From contig CAJNYU010001350.1 in the NCBI GenBank assembly GCA_905331475.1, forward strand, positions 16,599 to 80,598: a stretch of 64,000 bases of DNA, given 5' to 3'. Source of the DNA: Rotaria socialis (taxonomy: Eukaryota; Rotifera; Eurotatoria; Philodinida; Philodinidae). This document shows, one piece after another, positions 1-18,880 of the stretch (position 1 is its first letter; every line of letters starts with the position of its first letter). The translations under genes were made by a program, and so were the position numbers. Under the pieces are notes generated by a model. It was not told where the DNA came from and made no database searches. It was given only the letters and a program-made list of their open reading frames with translations.

Positions 1-4448
<4,448 letters not shown>

Positions 4449-6160
4449 TTTCAGTCCGATGGTGAGATGATAATTTTTTCGTTTTACTTTTGTGATATAG
4501 CCTCTTTTGTTTGTTTTCTAAAAAATAATGAACTATTGTTTTATGCAAACATAACATATGATGCCTTGCGTTTTCTCTATACACATTTTGTGGGTGTGTG
4601 TTTGTGTGCTGTGCCTCATCTTTTTTCTTCTTATTATTGTGAGTTGTTCATTATCAGATAATGTATTCAATATTATTAGTATAGATTTCATATACATCTC
4701 ATGTTCGTTCGTTTACTAATTGTATTGTATTTGTTTTTTTTTTTAAATTGACAAAATGAATTATTTTCACGATATGGTTATATCAGATTGAATGAATATG
4801 TTTTAACCAATTTATTGTGACGATGTACAATTTTTATGCATAAACGATATTTTTCATGACGACGCTGTTTATATATTTGATGGTAAAAATCATCGACAAA
4901 ACAACAGAAATTTTAAAATGAACAAATCAATATCGAAATAGAGATTTATCTTCCAAGAAACGAACAGGCTGTCATAGTTTGTTTTATTCTGGATAAATGA
5001 TTTTGTGGTAGATGTCTAGAAACAAGAGATGAAAAATGATGTAATCGAAGAATACCATAGAAGTTTATATTCTCTTAAACAGATAATCGTTCTATCATCT
5101 TTATATAACGCTTTTAGTAATGAGCACTCATCGATGGCCAACGATAAACAAGACTATTCCCTCCAGATGTGATCGCATTTTTGTAATTCTATAAATCATC
5201 TCAAGAGCAATTCATTCGAATTCGATACTCAAGTTTCAGACTTAGTTAATCTTTTGTTTTACCCAAGAGATAAGCGTTTATTACAGAATGTTTATCTTTA
5301 TTTATTTATTTATTGATCAAAAAAACCTAAATTCTGATGACACTATGCATAATTTTGTTTGAAATCTACTAAACTGTATACAAATCTTCTGTTTTTTTTT
5401 GTTGTATCTTGAGTCTATCACATACATCTGCCTTTCGTCAATTAGCTATTTTTGATCTTAACAAAACACTCCACACAATTAATTGCCTACTGATGGAACC
5501 TAGTTTTTAAACAAGAGTAATATATCACTGAAATACCATATTTGAAATCAGTACAAACAAATTTTCTCATCGAACTTTCACCGCTGAATCTCGTGAAGAA
5601 TTTGTTTTAAGCATATCACCAAAACGATTTAGAATTTGATGAGAAAATAAATTCGCAGAAAACCTACATCTTTTTTGCGGACTTACAATGTGCTCTGCGT
5701 TAAAATTCCAATGAGTATTGTTCTACTGGAAAACTGGTCATCAACAGTAGTAAAATAATTGTATAGGAAATTGAATTAAGATAATAATTATACAACAAAT
5801 GCAGTGCACAATGGAATATTAGTATACGGTTAAGTAGATACCAAGCATTAGTTTATGTGCATTGTTCTCTTACAAGAATGTAGGTCGAACAAAAGCCCGT
5901 CAGAATAGCTTTGAATCACCCTTTAGCGATACTTCTTCAGATTACTTATTAGTATCAATAACTGACTACGCATTTATTCTATTGTGAATCGCACATTTGC
6001 TTGAATAAAATAAAAAGACGGCCGAGTACTCGTGATTTCTTATCGTCGGAGTCGACTTGATGATAAGGACTCTTGAAAAAAGGGACCTTAGCACGCTAGT
6101 ATTTATCAAAGTGAAATCTTCAAGTTCTTGTTTCTGACATTTTTATTCTTCAGATGATAA
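4449..6160. other. Intergenic, no gene seen
   Basis: AT-rich sequence between the TRPC 3' end and the convergent minus-strand secreted-protein gene. No ORF with family similarity and no repeat of note. Confidence 0.5.
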
Positions 6161-6528
6161 CTAACCTGCCGATGAATTTTCTTCGTCGACGTCATTGAGA
6201 TATCGACGCCAAAATTTTAACTTTTCCATTGTATTATGATATTGTTTTGTCTATTAAAAAAAAAATGGAATTTTGTATGAAAAAATAAAATACGAAAGTC
6301 TATATTTCAATCTTACTCGATCTGTATATCGACTAGGATCATTTAACGGATGATATTTAACTGGACGTTCTACATCTAAACGAGGATAGAAATGAGAATT
6401 TCAAATCTAGTCAAAAATTTATACATACCAACTGAATCTTTGAACATTGTATATGCATTACAAGTTGATACTATAATAAGAATCAGAATAGCAATATGAA
6501 TGAGAAAAACGCTGCGATTTTCAGCCAT
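6161..6528 (-). CDS. Small secreted protein A, 82 aa, three exons
   Basis: Not recognised. Exons on the minus strand: 6528-6429, 6375-6317, 6250-6161, with introns of 53 and 66 bp, GT-AG borders and closing phases (1, then 0). Residues 1-25 form a signal peptide: short polar start, a long Ile/Leu/Val core, then STCNA. The remaining ~57 residues are rich in Lys, Arg, Tyr, Asp and Asn, with basic pairs at WRRY and no disulfide pattern. An AATAAA signal (6142-6147 on the complement) follows the TAG closely, supporting the 3' end. The neighbouring gene at 7132-8878 has the same strand, signal peptide on exon 1 and same phases for its first two introns. A secreted peptide precursor is possible, but no known family motif is seen. 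Confidence 0.66.
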
Positions 6529-7131
6529 CTGTGTCTTGTACAAGAATAGTAATGAAAGTGTTACTCTCTCGATTTATTGCATTTTTAACACAACTCTATT
6601 TTCTATTCTATTAAACATAATTGACATCTGATAATTGTTACTTGATTATTCTCATTGTTGTTTATTCGGTCATGCAAATATTCTCTGCATTAGAAACTCA
6701 AAGGAAATTAAATGTAAGACATGTATTTCATAACGTAAATTGTTTGATTCTTTTTTGACAGCTCTACGCATGTTAATACATAATTTATGCGTTAGAAACA
6801 ATAAGAATGTTTTAGTTTAAGACTTAACAGAGATATTTTTCAAGGCATTCGAAAGTGATAAATTATTTTTAAACTAGCTACCAAGCTCGTAAATCATAGA
6901 GTTTAAATAATCTGTCAAGTTACTATTGTCATGTTATAAATAATCGAGTTAATGGCCGTCGCGTCAAACTACTCGTGTTTATCGGATGCCTGCTGAAAGA
7001 CGACAGCGTTGAAAATTTCTAAACGTTTATTGAGTCAATACAATTTATGTTTTCAAAGTTATAAAACACATAGGAACTTATGTTCTTAGTTAGTGTCGAT
7101 GAAAATAAACTGTTTATTACATTAGGAATCG

Positions 7132-8878
7132 TCAATTGAAAAGCTGGTTAGGCTTCTAAAAATGATTATGAAGTTTCATAAAAATAACCCACCGAAATTG
7201 CAGAAAAAATCTTACACAGCGCATATACATAGGACTTTGCTCTTCGACAATATCTTGTTTTTCAGAGCCGTGTTTTCGAGTGTAAGGGTTTGCTGCTCTT
7301 TTTAGAGCGGACATTTTGAATATGGATACCTGAGAATATCGAACACAATCAAACATTTTTATAGCAAAAATCAGTACCGTAGAGCATTTTACTTTTACAT
7401 CATTTCAATTCGAAATGTAATTTTAAGAGAATCAAACCACTTCCCAGGTCGAGCATTACGGCTACCAGAAATGGTCGTATACGGCCGCAACTTGACGTTT
7501 TGGTATGCACCGTATTACGGCCGTAATTAATCGTGTCGTAAACGGTTACTAACGACCGTAATACGGTGCATACCAAACGGCCATAAATTATGGTCAAACG
7601 GCCGCGTACGACACAAGTTGATCGACCTGGGTTTATTAAAAGGTTCATTCAACAAGCAGTAGCTCAATGTGAAAAATCGATTTAAGATTTATCGATGTTC
7701 TCACCGATGGCTTATCATTATGTTTCTGCTTGAATTGTGTGTTCCATCATATGTGTCACATGATGTCTTTACATTCAAAGTAAAGGATGAGATTAAAAAT
7801 ATGAATAGTTCAATTAATTGAGACTTTACTCTTAGATCTTGTGCGATATTCATTTTTCAATGTCAAAAACACACGCATCATTTAATACAGGATAGATCAT
7901 AAATAACATCGCGGTATACTAATGAGTTGATTGTTATTTTCGCTTCTCGTAGCAGTTCATCGAATGCTATCTTTCTCATAAGCATACCTGGTGGAAGATT
8001 ATCTGTTACTACATGTTTAGAATTAATTCTTTCTACAAATCAAAGGAAAACTATTTTTAAATTTTAAAAGTAAATTATAGTTTTGTATGCAATATAGATA
8101 CAGCCATATATTTTATTGATGGACCATGCATTTAAACATTGAAATGAACTGCGTAATTAAGAAAATCTTGATCCATTGATATCACGCCTCAATGACAACA
8201 ATACTTATCTATCGTATCTACGTGTTGAGAAAAAGATTTAAATTTTGCTTCTACCACGAATCAATAAATCAGTCCATTTGATTGAATTAATGCTGATACG
8301 CTCCTGATGTTATTTATTATTTAGTTCTAGTTTATTTTCAGCCGAATAATAAATTTTTCAACGGTGACGAAATATTCAAGAAGGTAAATAGAAACTTAAG
8401 AATGTGATGAACAGTAAGCTATTCAGCTCTATTAGAAAAAATTCGAAGGAAGAAATCTCAGTCACGTATTTTACGCATAACCCACTGATTGCGTAAAAAG
8501 TCATATTTAAGTAAGCGGGGTCGGATTTTGCCCTTGTTCGCACCATATGGTGAAGGAGATTGCGGAGACGTAGGATCAGATTGGCGACGACGTTCATAAT
8601 TCTCTTGCATGTTGTTATCCTTTCCGTTAATCTATAGAAAAAAATGAATTTACTTTAATTGAAATCTTTAGAGTGATGCTTACGCTTTGTAAATAAATCC
8701 TTTCCGAGGGCTCCAATTCATTTTTTATAAAGTCTATAAAAAAAAAGTATTAAATTAAAAAATCAAAATATTCTTGTTTAATCGCACCCGTTGATTCATC
8801 AAAATTTGTTAATGCCAATGAAAAATGTAGTGCTAACATTAACAAAAAGGCTATGCTAACGAACGATTGATGATCCAT
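7132..8878 (-). CDS. Secreted protein B, 185 aa, six exons, basic cleavage-like sites
   Basis: Not recognised. Minus-strand exons: 8878-8788, 8733-8684, 8631-8466, 8032-7920, 7329-7216, 7155-7132. All five junctions keep frame (558 nt, 186 codons with stop). Exon 1 encodes a clear signal peptide (AFLLMLALHFSLA core). The mature part has multibasic sites: ERRR near residue 62, KGKIRPR near 82-88, RK near 100, RK near 122, KR and RK near 150-160. An AATAAA (7113-7118, complement) lies about 15 nt after the final TGA. The donor ending exon 3 (GTGACT) is weak; if unused, translation stops at 8458 and gives a 104-aa protein, so exons 1-3 are surer than 4-6. Intron 4 holds a 189 bp palindromic element. 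The pattern could fit a processed precursor, but this is inference. Confidence 0.6.
7443..7631. mobile_element. Palindromic MITE-like element with CCCAGGTCGA ends
   Basis: A near-complete inverted repeat, much richer in GC than its surroundings. It starts CCCAGGTCGA and ends TCGACCTGGG. Inner arms share GGTATGCACCGTATTACGG and variants of ACGGCCGTA. No coding capacity. It sits in intron 4 of the secreted-protein B gene. Target duplication is not clear. A second element with related ends begins at 63653. Confidence 0.75.
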
Positions 8879-9331
8879 TTTATTTCAAGTAAATGATGCC
8901 AATTAACCTTAAATGAAAGAAAGAAAAAAATGAAACCATGCATTTTATAGGTTCTTTGAAGTCATGACTTAACGCATCGTCAACACCTTAGGTTGAATAA
9001 ACCTCCGTGTTTTTCTACAAGAAGCAACAAAGAGTGAAGTTGCTTTTACTAATAGGTTTGTGTCGATCGTTAGAAAAATATACTCTTTTATTTGTGCAAG
9101 AGTCTATCTTCAGAAGAAAATTAGAGTTTTCAATGTGTCACTTTGGAAAAGCATTCTTTAATGTTTTCTCTTCGTTCTTTTTTATGAAAGATAAAAATCT
9201 CAATTCAAACAAAACTAATTGATTTCAGAATTAAATCAATCTCCTTTTAACAATATAGCAGGAATGTTTTAGATGCTAGTTCAGTATGATATTTGATATT
9301 AAATTTCTTGAAATGCATATAGGCAACGGTA
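8879..9331. other. Intergenic, nothing recognised
   Basis: Upstream region of secreted-protein gene B; it should hold that gene's promoter, but no specific element can be named. Confidence 0.4.
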
Positions 9332-10459
9332 GGGTCCCAATTTCCGCAAATTACGGTTTCCTAAATCGAATACACATTTGTGGAAAACGAGGCGATATAA
9401 ATTTTCTGGTCACCAATTGAGGATTGTGGATAATCTAAAGTAGAAAATACAGTGTCTGAAATCCTACTTTGAACATTAATTTAATTACTACCAGACTATA
9501 TTAACAAGCGAGAACTGTGACGAAAAACATCTACTATAGAATGATTGTGGTAACCAGAATATGTTATCTTCTTGTATTACGAGCGGATATTTAAAAAATC
9601 GTTTTGCGAACTGCACCATTTATATGTCATATTCATTTTGAACTATGCCTTGCAGGTTTGATTTATGTCTTCGTAGTCAAAAGGTTTGTCAATTGAACGG
9701 AGTTGTACAGTCTAATAATGGAGGGAACATACCGAAGATTGCACTTGCATTTTGCTAGTGAGTACACTGAAAGAAATGGTATCAAACGAATTCTTTGAGG
9801 TTTCGTTGGATTTCATTGTTTACTACCAGATACTGCATCAGTCCTTCAAACCTTTTTTGGGTTTAGTAGCTAAAGGGGTTCCGTATAAAATCTTCTTTGA
9901 TTTTTCGTAGGAGACCTCTTAGAGGTATCTGTGCCAAAAGGTTTCATACAATCCTTTTTTCTGTACATTTATGCGGCCGGCAGATGTTGACTAATCAGAA
10001 AATTGTCCAGTCTCAATTCTTTCATCCATTAATCTATTTATCATTCACTTAAGATTCAATCCATACAGTTCATCAATTCATATGTATTTTTACTATCTTT
10101 CAATGTGTAGCGTAATCTTACTCTAAAATTCATCACAGTCAACGACTTATGTGAAGCTGGATACTGTACATTTCTCATTTTGAAAATTTTATTTTTCTCA
10201 TGTACAGCAATGTTGAACTACAGAACAAACATTCTGGTTACCACAATCATTCTATAGTATATGTTTTTCGTCACAGTTTTCGCTTGTTAATATAGTCTGA
10301 TAGTAATTAAATTAATGTCCAAAGTACGATTTCACACACTGTATCTTCTATTTTAGATTATCCACAATCCGCAATTGGTGACCAGAATATTTATATCGTT
10401 TCGTTTTCCACAAATGTGGATTCGATTTAAGAAACCGCAATTTGCGGAAAATGGTACCC
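9332..10459. mobile_element. Non-autonomous DNA element with ~240 bp inverted terminal repeats
   Basis: The left arm (9332 to about 9568) and the reverse complement of the right arm (about 10225-10459) match almost throughout. Examples are CGCAAATTACGGTTTC versus CGCAAATTGCGGTTTC, GGTCACCAATTG, GATTGTGGATAATCTAAA, and GAATGATTGTGGTAACCAGA at the inner edge. Ends are GGGTCCC and GGTACCC. The ~650 bp core has no ORF of note. The arms differ at several percent of sites, so the element is not brand new. No clear target-site duplication could be fixed. Probably a deleted DNA transposon or foldback element. Confidence 0.8.
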
Positions 10460-13073
10460 ATTCATAGATAGCACACTCTGACAGTTTTATTCGAGTTTCA
10501 TTGAACTTTTTACTGCAGAATATTTACTATATATGTGTTACAGTTGACATGAGAATTTAGTTGAGATTGGAATAATAGATTTAATTAAAGATAGAGAAAA
10601 TAGACACACAAGAGAGCGAAGAAAAGAAAAGAAGAAAACAATTTCGAACATCAAAATGCAAATAAAATTATATGAACGGTATGGAAATATTTTTCTATGA
10701 GTTAGGTCTAGGAAACTATTTTCTAATTGATCATAATTTAGATTTCTTTTTTAAATAGGTGACCAAAACAAAAAATATTTTATTTCTTATTTTTCATTTA
10801 TCTCAGCGCGCTCTCATCTCGTTTGTATGAGCCATACAGTAATTAATGTACCGTGCTGAACTGATACTTTAATATTAAAAGAAAAGAAAATATTTCGTTG
10901 ATTATGACAATAATGTTACATCATTAAATAAATACTTATTTATCCGCGTTTTACACTTTAAAAATTTAGTAGAATCTATTAATATCGAATTTTTTTTGTG
11001 ATCATTTCTTTGTTAATTTAAGTTTTTATAATTGATACTCGTCACTATGAAACAGACAATGATTATACATAAATTACGAAGTTTCTTTTACATTAGCTTA
11101 TTTGTTTTTAACGAAGAACGATTGTAGATAATAACACATCAAATTGACTACTCGTATAAGAAACTTCTTTATTAATTTCATGAAAAACTTTAAAAAAAAA
11201 ATTTACTTTCCTTCCATATCATTCGATATAAAAACTCGTTCCATTCCCACCCCACCTGTTCGAGACCCGTACTTCGAAATAACGATAGAGAAACGCTCTT
11301 TCTTTCTTGTCTTCGAATATAGAACGAAAGAAAAAAATCATGCCACATATATATATGAGCGTATTTAGTACAAACGCAAAAAGAGAACTTCTATGAATTG
11401 TAAATTGCATTAGAAAATATCATACGTATCATTGCGTGAAAGTCGAAGTCTATTTTTTTTAGCCTGAATACTTCACGTTAAGTAAAAATATGTAAAAACG
11501 CTAGCTTCAAGACATGCCGTGCTCCAACAATGCATGATTTTTATTTAGTGCGTCATCTCTGACGAAAACTTAGAATGATTTCTACTATATTCTCTGACAA
11601 ACTCATTGTTCTTTTAGTCCTGCATCCGGAGAGTCTTGCGGGCTCTTCTTTCCAGCTACTTATCGTGTTTTTTCTTCTTTTGCTTGAAAACATTATAAAA
11701 ACTGCAATAACTGCCAAGGTGAATTTCTTTATTCAATGTTTGCCTTAATTGTTGCACAAAATAGACCTAGTTTTTTTTTTGTAATTACATGGTCAATTGT
11801 TGGCAGTTGTATGACATGCCAAAATTGTCATTTTTATTTTACATAAAATGTAAAGAACACAAATTTATTGCACGTCGTCTTTCTTGTTGTTGGCATTATT
11901 AAAAAAACGCTCAGATAGATTTCATCGCAAAACAAAAACTATAGAGTATAAGAAGTAGAACTTATTCACTATGTTGTATGACAATAATAATTACTGATGG
12001 CGGCCATTAAAATTGCACTCTAGATTACGCAGCACTTCCTTTCATGACACCGCTATTGTTGATTTAAAAATGGAAAATAGGATTGAAATAATTTTTCATA
12101 GGATGCCATAGTAAAGGCTTTTATAATCGTATTGGTATTGATAGACTGTTTCTAGCATAAAACTTTTGGTAATAGGAATAACCAAGTTAAGACATTTTTG
12201 ATTGAGCCATTTTCTACATGCATTTTAAATTTTACGCTTCTCTGCCGCTGTTTTATTATCCAAAAGGTAATTCTTTACGATCTTTGACATTTTTTAAACA
12301 CTATTGATATTTTTCTGAATAATACGGAAAATAATATCGTATAGAATGATTTTATTTATTATAGATTTTTGTTAAGGAATTCCTGCTTTTTTTATACATG
12401 TGGTATTGCAGTCGTATTGCATTAATAGTTTTATTTTCTGTTTAATTGCCTGTCGAATAGCTGTTTTACGCATGACTGGCAACGCCTATAAATCCCGCTA
12501 TCTAAAAAATTAGCTTTCTTTTTTAGAAAAAAAGGAATATTTCGACAGCAGATATTAATTAAACTTAAACCAGTTGAACTTTTCGTATTAATTCGAATTC
12601 GTATGTTCGTTTTAATTTTATTGGTAGACCATTTTGAAATGAACAAGAAAACATAAGATTTGAAAGAAGCGAGAGACAATGTGAGATACACCAGAAAAAT
12701 GGTGAACTCTAATATCATAATAAATTTGCCACAGAAAGTGATTCCATAGATTAACAATATTGATCTAACCGAAACATTTGTTGAGTCTTATTCTACAGAT
12801 TGGTTTCGAGTTTGTTGAAAATGAAGGTTTCATCTAAGATAAATATAGTGAGTTTTCACTTATCAGAAGGCCAGGATGTGGTTGCGGTGTGACTCTATCG
12901 CTCATGTTATATCAGTACCCAGTTCTTTGGCGAAGTTAACAAAGATTTTGATAAAAATAAGTTCTTCACTACTATGAAAACTGTTTAGAAAAAATAAGCA
13001 TCAGTTCATCTTTTCTTTTTCATTTTATTAAAAATCATTTCCCATAAAACAAAAGACTTTAAAAGCTGATTTC
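10460..13073. other. Intergenic, no gene seen
   Basis: AT-rich. Short ORFs here lack codon bias, splice context or family similarity. Nothing supported. Confidence 0.5.
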
Positions 13074-14398
13074 TTAAGATCGAGGATTTAATGTTGTTTG
13101 ATATAATGTTCTTTCTGAATGTTCAATAAATGAAAAAGTCATTTGAGTACTGTTGACTTCGATCAAACCAAAACCACCAAGAAGTATTGCACCACCCCAA
13201 AAGTACTTGAGTGAACCAGCAGGCACATCGTCGGCATGATCATGATTATTTTGTACAATATCACCAGCTCCGACTACAAAATAATCCATATGTATTCCAT
13301 CGACATCATCTGCTAAATGCTTTAAAACAAGAAAATGTTTTATATTGATATAGCGACAATATAGTGAATCGCTTTACTTGAAGATTATGATCATGACCAC
13401 AGAGATATGCTGTGACACGATATTGATGAAGTAATGGACGAAGACGATCAACAAGACATTTAGTTGGACCATGTTCAGCTACTGAATATACTGGAAAATG
13501 ACCGCTGACTATCAAATATGGAGCACTAAAAATAGTTAATAAGTACTATATGAATTAACTAATTCAATCTGTTTGCGATTGTTAACATACGTTGACTGAC
13601 GAAATTGTTCTTCGACCCATTGCCAATATGCCTCAGCTAGATAACTATTATCAGGACCTTTCAATGGAGTATGTTCCCAATCCGATGAATTTCCTCCTCC
13701 GCATAGTATAACCGTGTCGAGCATAACAAAATCTACTAGTTTCTTTTGTTTATCACTTTGCCATAGACTGAATGTATAGAAATAATCCGGAAAGTTCCTA
13801 TCGAAATAGAAGTAGATTTTACGAAAAAGACCAAAGCAATCAACGATAATTTACCATCGTTTTGAGATTTTGCTATATCCAATTTGTGCTGAAACATTAC
13901 CTAAATGATCATGATTTCCTGCTAAAACATACCACGGTGTTTGTAACGATGATGCTGTAAATACCCGTTCAAATGTATGCTAAAGATGAAATTAAAAACC
14001 CAAAACAAGAATTAAATGAGATTTGCATAACGGTCTAACTTCAAATCTTGGATCGTTCACCGATTCAACACCACTAAAATAGAAATTGTCACCTAATGCT
14101 AATTGAAAACTTGTATTTAATTTTGTACCCAGACGGCCCATGGCATTAGCTACGGCAACTTCCGATGGCGTTGTGTAAGGTACAAATGGTAATCCACCCC
14201 AGTCACCAATAATAAAGAATCGCGTGTTTCCATCATTGGTATTACTAGCCAACACATCGTGACGTCCTATAAGATAAGAAATACATGTAGAATTCACAAT
14301 ATGAAATCTTTCCTGAGGAAATATCTACCAAAATTAGTTGGATTTGCTAACGATACTTGATAGAATACGAAAAGATGAACAACATAGACAAGCAACAT
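13074..14398 (-). CDS. ACP5: Tartrate-resistant purple acid phosphatase (type 5), secreted
   Basis: Metallophosphatase that hydrolyses phosphomonoesters at acid pH with a binuclear Fe/metal centre, in the secretory or lysosomal route. Exons: 14398-14329, 14266-14040, 13979-13855, 13797-13591, 13525-13378, 13319-13074 (1023 nt, 340 aa, phases close). A signal peptide covers about residues 1-18. Metal-ligand motifs are all present: GDWGG (D45), GDNFYF (D83, N84, Y86), GNHDH (N121, H122), GHFP (H219), GHDHNL (H254, H256). The stretch [20 protein letters not shown] is close to vertebrate ACP5, and length is typical. The last acceptor is at AAAG|CAT, giving [11 protein letters not shown]. An AATAAA (13024-13029, complement) follows the stop. 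It should be catalytically intact. Confidence 0.95.
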
Positions 14399-17252
14399 GT
14401 TGGTAGAGATGATACCAGCTCACTGAAGGGTCAAAAGCAATATGAGAAAAAATGAAATAAATATTTACACATATATAAACGCATATCGCGCAAGTAATTG
14501 CACGTAAGCAGATATGAGAAACGAGGTTTAGCAGCAAAGAATCACATGTGTCGATGATAAGAAAAACAAAGCACGGAATTCAAAAGTGATGTTTTTTTAA
14601 AACTTTGCTCCGTTTATTTCTATTCGTAGAACAATCGTTCGAGAAGTTTCTTGTGTTTGGATTGATATTTAAGTCCTTATGAGAATTTAATCACAGCGTT
14701 AAAATCATTGCTGGGATTAATTTAGATTCATAGAAAATTGTATCAAAAGACGGTCATAATAAATATGCATTTGAAATAATTATCTCGCTTAGCATGCAGC
14801 AAAACTCAAGCAACAATTTTGTGGTATCTTTTTTTTGAACTAGTTCAATATAGAAAAGCAATGCAATATAATATTTTCTTTACATTGATTTTTCCTTGAT
14901 CTCCACATTAGCAATTCTTATTATATTCAAACAAGAAAAAAAAATATGTGGGTGCATTCATACAAGATTGATTGTTGTCAAGAATATGCTACTTGCTGGT
15001 CTATCATTAACTACTGGAGGTTTCGTTTTTGTACAATTTTTGTTTTGTTCATCATTATAGGTTAATTATGATTTGAGTAGGCGGAGATTTCGATTAGTTC
15101 AACTACTATGAATAAAGATGAAAAAACAACGATCGACATAAATAGTCCTCAAAGATATTTACGATGGCATCTTCTTCATAATGAGTTTCATAGTCATGCG
15201 CATATTGTAGTTAGTCTGCTTTCAAGACAACATAGATTTCTATCAGAAACATCGCATTGATGAATGTTAGTCAGCTGCTACGTGTACATTTTTCGCGACG
15301 ATATCCTATCATCGATGTACATGAATATACATATACTCTCTCTCTCTCTCTTCTATTACTCATAATTATGAGCGAAAGATAGAGACGCGCTCATCGATCT
15401 CTCTTTGTGTCACATATACATTTTTAAATGGGAGGACCTTGTCATTGAAATGAACCCGTTTTAATGATTGATTCATACATGCACATTTGTATACGCATGT
15501 CTAGTTCAAATCTAAGAATATTGAAAAATCTGTGAACGGATTACGAAGTAGGTCTTTCTTTGAACGCGCGTCAAAGTAGAATAACAATAACAACAAAATA
15601 GAATTGAAACAAACTGTCGTTATTATTCTGGCAAGTGCGTCTATCTATCACAATGTATGTAACACTAATAATCATCCATCTGTCTGTCATTCTCGTTTCC
15701 TTATTTCTTTTCTTTTCTTTTGTACGCCAACTATATGTGTTAGCATCGGTAACGCCTACCTTCGGGCATGTGTCTATATGGCTCATTTCTATTAACATGA
15801 AGCCCTTGTTGCTAGCTTTCTTTTTGCTTTTACACATGATCTAATTATCATTTTTATGCCAAGAAAATGAATGACAAAGGACGAAAGGAAATCTTTTGAA
15901 TTAGCTTCAAGAAACAAATTCGTTATTCAATTGCATTAGGTTTATTGATTCATTCATGGATGATGACAGTTGTATTTGTTCGTTCACTTATCGATTAAAT
16001 ATCATCTAATGGACTTGTGGTTTCTTTCTTTCTTTCTTTCTTTCTTTCTCTCTCTCTCTATCTGTGTCTCATTCTTCGTTTCGAAAGTGATTTTATTAAA
16101 TGTACATATGCATCTATAGATATATACTCATAATATACCTGTACGATGGTATGTCACACTCCTCTGCCTTTCTTCTTCTTCTTTTTTGTATGCTATCGAT
16201 TAATTCAATGATTGATCGAATATATAGATAAATAAATATCAACGTCATCGAGCAACTAAATGTAACCAACATGAGAAGCATCTCTAGGCATCTTTTTTTG
16301 TTGCGGCACAATAAAATACTTTTTTTTACCTAGTCTATGATATCGGAAATATTTTCTCTGATAATCATCATGTATTTAAGAAATGTTATTACATATCGTT
16401 CAATATCGATCTATTCATTTAGAAGAAAAAAAATAAATAAAAGCTAAAATGCTTAGTAGGTGGTATAGAAGATGACAAAACTAAGCGCATATTTATAGCG
16501 AAAACTCGAACTGTTACATCATTCATCAGTTTTTATTTCTTCAAACATGTTAAACAAAAATGCCGCTCAACAATTTCGACTTGATTAACAATTATGTATT
16601 ATTAAGAGACCCCCAACGTTTAATTTTTCTCTACTTATCCATACAGTTATCTTTTTCTTTTCTAGTAAAATATTTAATTAAGTTTGTTTGCACGTAAATA
16701 TCGACATCAACTGAATAAAAATAACCTCATAATGTTATCGATATTTTTTTCTTCGTCTTTCTTTTGCATTCTGCGCTTTTTCCAATCAGATAACGTTCTT
16801 CTCTCTTATCATTGGACAAAATCAACTATTTAATCAATCAACCAATCCCATTGCAAATAACTTCAGAACAAACAAAAAATGGGAAGAAAATTGATGTCTC
16901 TTCTTTTCTCTGATTTCCTTTCGCATGAGTGAATTTATCTTATTAGTCGTTACATTAACATAGAACAAGAAACTAGAACATACATACAGACGAACACATA
17001 GATTGCCTTTGCGCATCGAATCATACTCAAGAAAAAGAATAGTAAGTCATGGAAAAAGCAAAAAAAGAAACCTATGCTACTTCCTCATACATACATACAT
17101 ACACGTAAATAATGTTGTTGTTATCTACAACACCGGTCGACGTGTGCATCTTGTAGTTTCAACAAAAGATCCTATCAAAAACGAGAGATATTAACTATTT
17201 CAATAAATCTATTTCTATTATCATAACATTCTTTATTTAATTAGATCAATCA
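14399..17252. other. Intergenic between divergent ACP5 and GATA genes
   Basis: No supported gene. Holds a (CT)n run near 15340, a TTTC/TC microsatellite at 16021-16059 and several ATACAT runs. The GATA promoter and 5' UTR probably lie in the right part; a ttag acceptor at 17241-17244 just before the ATG suggests a 5' UTR intron. Confidence 0.5.
16021..16059. repeat. (TTTC)n/(TC)n microsatellite
   Basis: About seven TTTC units followed by TC dinucleotides, intergenic. Confidence 0.9.

Positions 17253-18880
<1,628 letters not shown>

Noticed and set aside
12431-12757. 108-aa minus-strand ORF
   Set aside because: Non-ATG-supported, AT-driven composition, no similarity; lies beyond the ACP5 polyadenylation signal.
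15003-15060. Short hydrophobic ATG ORF resembling a signal peptide
   Set aside because: Only about 24 codons before a stop and no plausible donor.
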